Shown here in pieces: positions 45,380 to 54,597 of a stretch of 64,000 nucleotides of DNA. The notes under the pieces are model-generated. The model was not told the DNA's origin. It ran no database searches and worked only from the letters and a program-made list of their open reading frames with translations. Within the stretch, counting starts at the first letter, position 1, and each line of letters begins with the position of its first letter. The translations under genes and the position numbers were made by a program. The DNA is from Eleginops maclovinus (lineage: Eukaryota > Chordata > Actinopteri > Perciformes > Eleginopidae): assembly GCF_036324505.1 (NCBI RefSeq), contig NC_086354.1:1124339-1188338 (forward strand). The letters run 5' to 3'.

Positions 45380-47803
45380 ATGGCGGACCAAGACGTTCTG
45401 AGTGACGTGCGTCATGACGATAGACAAAGGACGTTAACAGCTAAAGGACTGGAAGACAGATTACACTGTGTGACAACAGCCAGAAGAGGTAAAGTAGGAC
45501 AAATGACAGCAAAATCTAACGAAATAGAGAAGCTCTTGCGAGGTGAAAATGTACCAGCTTTGGGAGATGTTAAAAAAGAAATGAAAGTTTACAACAAGTT
45601 GTTTGAAGAGTTTAATGAATGCAATCAGGCAGTGTTGTTGTATCTTATTAATGAAGAGGAAAAGGAGGCTGACCAGCAGATGTGGTTTCAGCCAAAGTCA
45701 GAACAGTGCTTACAGTTTATGACAAATACAAAGAAGTGGATTGAAGCACAAGTAGCTGATCAAGAGATAACACCAGGGGACAGTGTTTCTAGAATTTCAA
45801 GGAGATCAAGAGTGTCAAGTGTATCTTCAGCACGAGTTAAAGAAGAAGCTAATAGAGCAGCTCTCATAGCACAAGCATCTGCTTTAAAGGAAAAACAAGT
45901 GTTAGAAATGAAAGAAGCGGAAATTAAAGCAGCAATGGTAAGATTGGAAATTGAAACTGCTCTAGCAGTATCTACTGCCAAAGTAAAAGTGTATGAAGAA
46001 TCTGAAGGGCGACTGTCTCAAGTGAGTGGGGCCAAAGCATTACCAACGCAGCTTATTGATTTCAAAACTGAAGATGGATATGGCGATATGCAAAACATTT
46101 CAGCCACACCAAAATTCACTGACAGTGCAAGGCTATTCACTGAAAGACCTGAAGACCAGATGCGTACTGGTTACCCAGGAGCGTCACCCGGCGCCACACC
46201 AAAACAACCAAGAGCTCCACAGCCGCCACTGAGAGCTACGCCGCTGCTGCCGCCTAGAGCTACCCTGCAATTGCCTAGTGCTACGCTGCAGCCACCCAGA
46301 GCTATGCTACCGCCGCCTATGCAACTCAGAGGTACTTCATACCAAGACACTGCTACCAGTGAGATGTATCGTATGATGCAAAAACAGACAGACATCGCAG
46401 AGATGCTTGCAAGAAATCAGCAGCTGTTCCGCTTACCTCAAAGAGACGTGCCTGTGTTCCAGGGAGACCCGCTGGAGTACAGATCGTTTACGAGAGCATT
46501 CCTTCATGCCATTGACTCCAGAGCAGACAGCGATGCTGACAAGCTATATTTCTTGGATCAGTACACCAGAGGTGAACCTCGCGATCTAGTGAGGAGCTGT
46601 CAGCATATGCCTGAACAACGCGGCTACGCTAAGGCTTGGAAGCTGCTTGAAGGAAAATATGGACATGAGCTGAAGGTGGCTACGGCGCTAATTGAGAAGG
46701 TGTCCAAGTGGCCTCAGATCAAGGCCGAGGATAGTAAAGCATTGAGTGCATTCTCTGTGTTCCTGGTGAGCTGTCGTAATGCCATGGAAGATCTGGATTA
46801 TATGGAAGAGATGGATAATCCCACTACCATGAGGGTCATAATTTCGAAGTTGCCATTCAAAACACGAGAAAGATGGAGAGCTCATGCGTATGACATCCAG
46901 GAGAAGCGCAACAAAAGAGCAAGATTCACAGAGCTGGTGAGCTTTGTGGAACGTCAAGCAAAGATTGTGTCTGACCCACTCTTCGGCGATATTGACACCA
47001 CAGCCACAGATAAGGTCACTAAGAAACCACAGCAGGGATACAAACTAATGAAAGAAGGAAAGCAGGGAAGTAGTTTTGCTACTAAAGTTGACCAAGTTAG
47101 TGGAAGTGAGTCAAGCGACACAAAGTCGAAGTCAGATGTCTCACTCAGCAGAGCCTTTACGAAGCCCTGCCTGTTTTGTGAAATGAATCACACATTGCAT
47201 GAGTGTCGCAAGATTAAAGAAAAGGCTCATAGTGACAGAGTGAACTTCTTGAAGAAGAATGGACTTTGTTTCAGTTGCCTAGTGAAGGGTCATCTGAGCA
47301 AGGAATGTAAGAAGAAGATGACATGCGATGTTTGCGCTCTGAAGCATCCAAGCCTGCTGCATTTTTATAAGGAGATCACCAAGGAGAAACCTGTTGGAAC
47401 TGAGGTCAACAAAGTCAGTGCTGCCAGAGCACCACCAGAGGTGTCAGAAGAGAAGGAGACTAGTGCCTGTACTGGGGCTGGAGACAGGTGTGTGCTTGCC
47501 ATCGTTCCTGCGCAAGTGAAAGTCAGCAAGAGTGACAAGACTGTCGAGGTCTACGCATTCATGGACCCTGGCAGCTCTGCGTCATTTTGTACGGAAGCTT
47601 TGGCAAGGCAGCTGAATGTGCAAGGCAGACGCACTGATCTCATGTTGAGTACCATCAATTCCAAGGGCAAGGTAGAAAGCTACGTCCTCACAGACTTGGA
47701 GGTCAGCAGCCTTGAAGACAACAATTTCATCGTAGTGTCAAAGGTCTACACACAGAAGAGCATTCCTGTGTCTCGAGAACATTCCGCTTCAGAGAGAGAT
47801 TGA
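45380..47803 (+). CDS. BEL-2 gag and protease
   Basis: ATG 45380 opens MADQDVLSDVRHD. A coiled-coil-prone N-terminal half (Lys/Glu/Ala-rich, residues 20-210) is followed by a Pro-rich linker and a capsid-like region (VFQGDPLEYRSFTRAFLHAI). Three zinc-binding clusters follow (CLFCEMNHTLHEC, CFSCLVKGHLSKEC, CDVCALKHPSLLHF). The retropepsin motif VYAFMDPGSSASFC lies at about 47550. The 807-residue frame ends at 47803, about 25 bp after coding similarity switches to the pol frame. In intact BEL/Pao elements gag and pol are usually one frame, so the end of this ORF is a break point rather than a true C terminus. Confidence 0.9.
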   Translation: MADQDVLSDVRHDDRQRTLTAKGLEDRLHCVTTARRGKVGQMTAKSNEIEKLLRGENVPALGDVKKEMKVYNKLFEEFNECNQAVLLYLINEEEKEADQQMWFQPKSEQCLQFMTNTKKWIEAQVADQEITPGDSVSRISRRSRVSSVSSARVKEEANRAALIAQASALKEKQVLEMKEAEIKAAMVRLEIETALAVSTAKVKVYEESEGRLSQVSGAKALPTQLIDFKTEDGYGDMQNISATPKFTDSARLFTERPEDQMRTGYPGASPGATPKQPRAPQPPLRATPLLPPRATLQLPSATLQPPRAMLPPPMQLRGTSYQDTATSEMYRMMQKQTDIAEMLARNQQLFRLPQRDVPVFQGDPLEYRSFTRAFLHAIDSRADSDADKLYFLDQYTRGEPRDLVRSCQHMPEQRGYAKAWKLLEGKYGHELKVATALIEKVSKWPQIKAEDSKALSAFSVFLVSCRNAMEDLDYMEEMDNPTTMRVIISKLPFKTRERWRAHAYDIQEKRNKRARFTELVSFVERQAKIVSDPLFGDIDTTATDKVTKKPQQGYKLMKEGKQGSSFATKVDQVSGSESSDTKSKSDVSLSRAFTKPCLFCEMNHTLHECRKIKEKAHSDRVNFLKKNGLCFSCLVKGHLSKECKKKMTCDVCALKHPSLLHFYKEITKEKPVGTEVNKVSAARAPPEVSEEKETSACTGAGDRCVLAIVPAQVKVSKSDKTVEVYAFMDPGSSASFCTEALARQLNVQGRRTDLMLSTINSKGKVESYVLTDLEVSSLEDNNFIVVSKVYTQKSIPVSREHSASERD

Positions 47804-50800
47804 CAAGTGGCCATACCTCAGAGAGGTTAGGCTGCCTCAGATCGATGCTGGAGTGGAGCTTCTCATTGGAACAAAAGAGTACACCATCTTGGAGCCATGG
47901 AAAGTGATCCCAAGTAAGGACAATGGTCTATATGCTGTGAAAACTGCACTTGGATGGATCCTGAACAGGCCGCTTAGAGAGACAGACACTGCAGCTGACG
48001 ATCATGCACAATCACATGCTGTTGTGAACAGAATAGCCATGGACAGTGTGGAGCATCTGCTTATACAACAGTATAACCATGATTTTCCTGAAAGCCACTG
48101 TGATGAAAGATCTGAAATGTCTCAGGAGGACCACAAATTCATGGAGTCTGTGTCCAGTTCTGCCCGTCTTATGGATGGACATTACTACATCAGTCTGCCA
48201 ACAAAGAAGTTGTGTGTCCAGATGCCGAACAATCGCAGTTCAGTGCTACAACGTGTGTTGAACCTCAGGAACAAGTTGAAACGGAATCCCGAGTTCCATG
48301 AAGAATATACAGCCTTTATGAATGACATGCTGAGCAAGGGGTACGCCGTTGAGGTTCCTAAGCCACAACTGAACCGCCATGATAGAAAACTGTGGTATAT
48401 TCCCCACCACGGGGTATATCACCCACAGAAGAAGAAGCTCCGCGTCGTCTTCGACTGTGCGGCCAGCTACCAGGGAGTCTCACTAAACAGTGAGCTACTT
48501 CAGGGACCGGATTTAACAAACTCGTTGATTGGAGTTCTTCTCCGCTTCAGGCAAGAACCAATTGCGATGATTGCAGACATCGAGGCCATGTACCATCAAG
48601 TCTGCATTCCTGAGAATGACACCAACCTGCAGCGCTTCCTGTGGTGGCCAGCAGGAGACCTAAGTCAAGACATCGTTGAGTACAGGATGACAGTCCACAT
48701 TTTCGGTGCGACTTCTTCTCCTAGTTGCGCGAACTACGCACTTCGAAGAACGGCTGAGGAGAACCGCAGCAAGTCATCACCTGAAGCTGTGAACTCAATC
48801 CTGAAGAACTTCTATGTTGATGACTCATTGACATCTGTTGCTAATGAAGATCAAGCAGTCAAGCTGTACAAAGACCTCACAGCATTGTGCGCTAGTGGAG
48901 GATTTCGTTTAACGAAGTGGGCAAGCAACAGCCGAGCGTTGCTCTCCTCTGTCCCTGACCATGAAAGAGCGAAAGACATCAGAGACCTGGACTTGACCCA
49001 CGACGCGCTACCCATGGAAAGAGCTTTGGGTGTTCTATGGAGCACTGAGTCTGATGCCTTCAAGTTTAGGATCAACGTCAAAGATAAACCTGTCACGAGA
49101 CGAGGAATTCTCTCGATCACAAGTTCCATCTATGACCCGCTCGGATTCCTCGCTCCAGCAATTCTTCCTGCAAAGTTGATACTACAGCAGATGTGCAAGG
49201 AGGAACTTGCTTGGGACGAGAAGATTCCAGAACAGCTCAGCAGAAAATGGAACAATTGGCTGAAAGAACTAAACCAGCTGTCAGCTGTGACCATACCGAG
49301 AGGCTTGAGACCAGTGGAATTTGGGCCTGTGACTACAGCACAGCTCCACCATTTTTTTGATGGAAGCGAAAGTGGGTATGGAACTGTCTCTTACCTACGG
49401 TTGACTGGTGAAGATGGACATGTTCATTGCGCCTTTATGAAGGGCACATCCCGCGTGACTCCAATTAAGCAGACCACTATCCCACGCATTGAACTGACAG
49501 CAGCGATGGTTGCTGTGAAGACAGACAAGATGCTGAGAAGCGAGCTCCAGATGGATCTACTCGATTCTTTGTTTTGGACTGACAGCACAACGGTGCTAAA
49601 GTACATTGAGAACGAGAAGCTTCGCTCTAAGACATTCGTTGCAAATCGCATCGCTGTAATCAGAGAGCTAACCATGCCTCAGCAATGGAGATATGTTGAC
49701 ACATCAACTAATCCCGCCGATTGTGCATCCCGAGGGCTTGCACCAACCAAATTCATGAAGAACGCAAGCTGGTTCCAGGGTCCAGCTTTTCTTAAAGAAC
49801 CAGAACACAACTGGCCAAAAAGACCTGACAAAACAGAAACTGACGAAGTTGACAATGAGGTGAGACACACCGCCACAGTTAATCTCACAAAAGCAGCTGA
49901 AGATGTGCATCTCGTGAACAAACTGTTCGACCACTACTCGAGCTGGTACCGTTTGAAGAGAGCTGTGGCGTGGGTTCTCAAGTTTAAAGACCTGCTTCTG
50001 CAACGCTGTAGAAAAAAGAAAGAACAAACAAACACAGACAATACGAACAGACAAGACAAGAAACCAATGACAACAACCACAATACTTACCTTGGAAGACC
50101 TAATGCAAGCAGAAACAGAGATCATCAAGTTCTGTCAGAACGAATGTTTCCAGGAAGAGATCACCATGCTAAAGAAAGGCAACAGCGTGAAGAAGACCAG
50201 TCACTTGCGGAAACTCGATCCAAAACTTCATGAAGGTGTGCTGAGAGTCGGAGGTCGTCTCTCTGCTGCTGCTATGCCAGAGCACTCAAAACATCCAGCA
50301 ATCCTTCCGAAGGACCTACACGTCACCACATTGATCTTGAGAGACACTCACGAAAAGATTGGACACTGCGGAAGACTTTACATGCTCTCCCAGTTACGAC
50401 AAGAATATTGGATACCCTCTGCCAACTCAGTAGTGAGAAAGTTTCTAACAAGGTGTGTGATCTGCAGAAAAGTTAAAGGCAAACCTTTAGAGCAGAAGAT
50501 GGCAGATTTGCCAGAAGACAGACTTCTGCCTGACAACCCTCCTTTCACCAACGTGGGGGTCGACTACTTTGGGCCATTTGATGTCAAACAAGGCCGCAGT
50601 ACAGTCAAAAGATACGGTGTGCTGTTCACCTGTCTCACAACGAGAGCAGTGCACATAGAGATTGCGCACACATTGGACACTGATTCTTGTCTGAATGCCA
50701 TCAGACGTTTTGTGTGCAGGAGAGGACAGGTGTCTATTATGCGCTCAGATAATGGCACTAACCTAGTGGCCGCTGAGCGTGAGCTGCGTACAGCAATTCA

Positions 50801-51443
50801 ACAGTGGAACCAGTCCAAGATATCAGAATCCGTGATGCAAAGAGGAATTCAGTGGATATTCAATCCACCCTCTGGGTCTCACTTCGGGGGAATTTGGGAA
50901 AGGCAGATCAGATCTGTGAGAAAGGTTCTCCGGTCTGTGCTCAAGCAACAGACAGTCAGTGATGAATGTTTGCTGACACTGATGTGCGAAGTGGAGTCAG
51001 TGCTGAACAATAGACCACTGACCACAACAACAGACGATCCAACAGATCCGGAGCCGTTAACCCCTAGCCACTTGCTACTGATGAAGAAGCAGCCAGTCCT
51101 TCCCCCTGGACTGTTCCAAAAGGAGGACTCATATTCCCGCCGTAGATGGAGGCAAGTGCAACATCTTGCTGACGTGTTTTGGAAGCGGTGGGTGCGTGAA
51201 TATCTACCCATGCTGCAGGAGCGACAGAAATGGACCAGCGTCAAGAACAACTTGAGTGCCGGGGACATCGTCATGATCGTCGACGATACTGCACCACGAA
51301 GCTCGTGGGTACTGGGGAGGGTTCAACGGGTGATTCCAGATGCCAAGGGACTTGTGCGACGTGTGGTCATCAAGACAAAGACCAGCACCTTAGAAAGACC
51401 TGTTGACAAACTTTGCCTCATTTGCGAAAAGGACAGTGAGTGA
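47780..51443 (+). CDS. BEL-2 pol: RT, RNase H and integrase
   Basis: The pol frame is continuous from about 47785 to 51443. The first in-frame ATG (47853) lies inside the conserved linker, so it is not the natural start. Landmarks are RT (LRVVFDCAASYQGVSLN, catalytic FYVDDSLTS near 48825), a BEL-type RNase H (HHFFDGSESGYGTVSYLR) and integrase with a zinc domain (RCVICRKVKGKPL). The integrase triad is NVGVDYFGPF, MRSDNGTNL and HFGGIWERQIRSV. No stop occurs across 1196 codons after that ATG. Relative to gag the frame is displaced at CTCGAGAACATT (about 47777-47788), where an apparent loss of two bases in a GA run would explain it. Confidence 0.9.
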
Positions 51444-51626
51444 TAAAAAAAATAAAATAAATTTAAAAAAAAAAGGAATGTGAATATTGTAACTTTCTGA
51501 ATGTTATCTGTGAAAGATGTGAGTTTCGTTGATAGGTAATACTTAATGTGTGATTTGTTTGGCTCTATAGTTGTTATTATAGTGAGTAATTGTCAGCCTT
51601 CATGTCTTACAATTAGGGGCTGGAAA

Positions 51627-52141
51627 TGTGAGAGCCAAATTATTGTTAAGTTATTTTGATTAATATTTTTGAATGTAAATAGGTCAGAATAATATTAACA
51701 ATGTTGTAGACTAGTTAAGTTAAATATGCTGATTTCGAACTGTGTTATTAATGCTGAAATTTGATAGGTTAACAGGATTCTAAGGGATACGTGTAATTTT
51801 GTATGAGAGACGTGCTGCTCAGTTGACGTGCGTGCAGCAACGAAGGCACATAGCTTTTTGACCGTGTCCGTTTCCCTGGCCTTGTCCGTGCCTTATGAAG
51901 GATAATACCAAGTGATATTACTATTTATTTTACCTGTTTTGTGTTTGTACCAAGATATTTTTGTGTTACCAAGACGTCAAGAATTAAAGAAAACAAAAAG
52001 AAACTCAACTGGTCCGTGAGTACACTGAAAGTAAAATGAATAACGGTGAAGCATGGGATATGGAACGAGTCAGAAAACCTTAGGCTGCCCACACGAAGTG
52101 GTCTAATTAATGAACCCTGAAAACGAAGTTTGGCCACTACA
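51627..52141 (+). repeat. BEL-2 3' LTR
   Basis: 515 bp, TG...CA, followed by TSD ACCAT. Reads the same as the joined 5' LTR parts along its length. Confidence 0.95.
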
Positions 52142-52250
52142 ACCATCTATTTAAATTGTAACTGTAACGGAATACAGTTACTCATAATTTGTATTCTGAA
52201 TACGTAACGCCGCTACATGTATTCCGTTACTCCCCAACACTGCTCCCAAC

Positions 52251-53674
52251 TTCTCCACAGCACTCAGCTTCTCGCCAGGCTTCAGTTCTTTAAACCGCTT
52301 GCAAAAGAAAATCTTCTCCCGGTGCTTTTCATCTCCACAGATAATACATCCTCCCCTCCTTGTGGAACGTGTGGAGGCATACTTCTTGTCCAGGTAAGTA
52401 AGTTTCCTTTCAGGCTTGTCACTCACACTAAGCTGCTCCAGTCTCTCAAGAATTTCCTCTTGGGTCTTCAGGAATCCAAGAAGGCTGTCGAAGTGAGTGT
52501 CTGGGGTCACGCCATTTCTTGGGTTGACCATGAATACGAGCCAGTCTCTCTTCATATTGTCTGGCAGCTTGCTCTCTATGGATCTTATCACCAGAGGATT
52601 CTTTATGGCTCCAGTGTTTCCGAGCTCTGTGAGATCGTTCAGGGCCTTCTCAATGGTTTGAATCATGTCCATGACTTTCCTTGGCTGGTTTGCTCTTAAA
52701 GCAGGACATTTCTCCAGATCTTCAATTATCTCCAGGGCAATTGTAGACTTGTTTCCATACCTGATCTCCAGCACTCTGAACATATCTTCAGCAGTGTTGT
52801 AAGTAGGCAGGCGCAGGTCCCGGCAAATTCTCTCCTCAATGCTGTCCAGGAGTTGGAACTTCTTTGCCTCTACTGAGCCGGTCGGCTCCCCCTGCCTTTG
52901 CAGGTTCTCCCAGTCCTTCCTCCATCGATGGAAATTCCTTTTGAATCCGTCGAACCTGGGTAGACTGGTTGGTTTTATTTTTACTATCGGTTGATGAGCT
53001 GGCACAGGCAGTGGTGGTGTTCTTCGTCTTCTCTCCTCTTCTGCCATTCTTTGTGCTGTGAGAAATTCTGCTCTCCTCGCTTCAAGGCTGGTGTTTAGAG
53101 CTCTCAGCTCCTTCACTCTGTCCTCCAGACTTGCCTTCTGTAATGCTGGAATCCACATCTCCCACTCTGATAGGCTTGTAGCGGCACCTTGGATTTGCTT
53201 CTTCACACTGTCCCACCGTAGCTCATAGCCATCTCTACTCACGGCGGAGACAGGTATTCCCTGAAGTCCCTCACAGGCTGTCTCTGCCTTTTCTATTGCA
53301 GCTCCGATCTCACCTTCCCCATATCGGGGCCAGAGGTTGTTTTGGACTGTTTTTCGGACTTCATCCAGTTTTGCATCGCACTCCTCCATTACCTTTTCCA
53401 GGTCTGTTTGCTGCTGCTCGTCCAGCTTGACGTCTTCACCTTCATCAGTCTCAGCTTCAAGGTCTGCCAGTAGGCCAGCCCTGTAGCCATCATTAGTTTC
53501 CCCGATGTTCCTTGCCAGTGACGTGAGCTCCTTGAACTCCTCATGTAACTCAGTCTTTGTCAAATTTCCTGACGTTCTGCTCAGGAAGTTGGCTTGTTTG
53601 GTGAAGGCACTTCTAGCCAAGGTCCTCTCTTGCTTCAGCTGTTTCACTGTTTTTCCAAGAGCTTCCTTCGCCAT
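52251..53674 (-). pseudogene. BEL-1 gag, 5' part
   Basis: ATG 53674 opens MAKEALGKTVKQLKQERTLA. Coiled-coil-prone segments run to about residue 210, followed by a Pro-rich link and a capsid-like region (LPRFDGFKRNFHRWRKDW). The first zinc cluster is CIICGDEKHREKIFFC. hAT-1 cuts the frame at 52250; the second zinc cluster is on the other side near 14.0 kb. Gag is not otherwise interrupted on this side. Confidence 0.88.
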
Positions 53675-53775
53675 TGTTTTCCAGTCAATTCTCCCTTTGC
53701 AATGACAGCTTTCCTTTCTTCAGGCTTTAATCCTGGGGTCTTCACTACCACGCTGGATATAAGGTGGTTATCAAC

Positions 53776-54344
53776 TGTCAAGTTATCCAGATGTTAAGAT
53801 TCAGATTCAGCTCTGCCCAAACTTGAAAACGGCTTGTTCAACACAAATAATGCAAGGGGACAACTCTGTTCCTTTCTGGTGATTTATTTTCTTTTAGATT
53901 GATGGCACAAAGTGAAATTCCAGAGGAAGAATAGGTTGATAACCTTTAAGAAACAAAAGGGCAAATCACATTCCACATCAGTATGCATCAATCCTGATCA
54001 TTAAACTAAACATCTCATTTAAATTCAAAACAGATCAAAATCAAACAGAAAACAGCAAACAAATGATTCTTTCAAACTAAATATTTGAAGTCCATACCAG
54101 TTGCGTCTGTGGTTAAACATGAGCTGTCAGTAGGCTGAGGAGACCGAGCAAAGAGGGCTCGCCGAGCTAACTCCAAACATTTTATACTCATGCTTGATTA
54201 GAGGTGCGCAGGTGAAATCGGTCCCTCCAGAAACATGGGTTACATCCTGTCTGTTGGGTGTCTGGGTGAGCTCTCTCTGCCCCCTTCAGGCCTGGAGTTC
54301 CTCCACAGATGCTGGTCCTATGCTCACACTTGTTTGACGCCACA
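53776..54344 (-). repeat. BEL-1 5' LTR
   Basis: 569 bp. As the element lies on the minus strand, this right-hand copy is the promoter-bearing 5' LTR. It is followed on the right by TSD AACAC. Confidence 0.93.
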
Positions 54345-54597
54345 AACACTATTAATAGAAGAACTGTTACACCTCAAAGTGACCCTGTATCTTGAAAATA
54401 TTCCCCTATCCCTCTTTAAAATTAAAAAAAGAACACAAAGCGTTTTTTTTTAGCTGTTCTGCCCTTTGTATGCATTCACTATTCTTACAGTCTGCCAATA
54501 CTAAAAGACTAAACTCCTTTGGACATTTTTTATTTCAAATACAAAACAGTCACATTGACATGGAAAGAACTTGAACTTGTCAGTCTTAAGTAGCACC

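Larger units (their letters stand above)
33902..52141 (+). mobile_element. BEL-2: young BEL/Pao LTR retrotransposon, split by DNA transposons
   Basis: 515-bp LTRs (TGTGAGAGCC to GGCCACTACA) are flanked by TSD ACCAT (33897-33901 and 52142-52146). The 5' LTR is 33902-34068 plus 39628-39975, cut by hAT-N. The 3' LTR is 51627-52141. The two read as identical base for base wherever I compared them. The leader is cut by a Harbinger. Gag-protease is at 45380-47803 and pol at about 47780-51443, plus strand. It sits in the right arm of hAT-1. Purine-rich AGGGGCTGGAAA precedes the 3' LTR. Confidence 0.95.
14050..52242 (-). mobile_element. hAT-1: BED-finger hAT transposon (expanded by nested insertions)
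   Basis: The terminal inverted repeats begin CAGTGTTGGG at both ends, and each is followed by TATTCCGTTAC/GTAACGGAATAC subterminal motifs. The TSD is CTCCCAAC. Its own sequence is 14050-16505, 21758-22546, about 25264-25937, 33744-33901 and 52147-52242; the rest is later insertions. The minus-strand transposase is at 15116-25455. The 14050-15115 stretch is the non-coding 3' end of the element and 25456-25937 is the 5' flank of the transposase; I see no other gene in them. Confidence 0.92.
8702..54344 (-). mobile_element. BEL-1: BEL/Pao LTR retrotransposon (split)
   Basis: Two near-identical LTRs (8702-9271 and 53776-54344) begin TGTCAAGTTATCC, end TTTGACGCCACA, and are flanked by the 5-bp TSD AACAC (8697-8701 and 54345-54349). 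Coding is on the minus strand: gag next to the right-hand LTR, then protease, RT, RNase H and integrase towards the left-hand LTR. hAT-1 is inserted in gag with an 8-bp TSD, so the element is split into 8702-14049 and 52251-54344. A purine tract abuts the 3' LTR (complement of 9272-9286). The net element is about 7.4 kb. Confidence 0.93.

Noticed and set aside
14050..52242. A single giant 38-kb mobile element (Maverick- or Starship-like cargo element)
   Set aside because: The size is explained by secondary insertions with their own TSDs; the true hAT-1 sequence is only a few kb.
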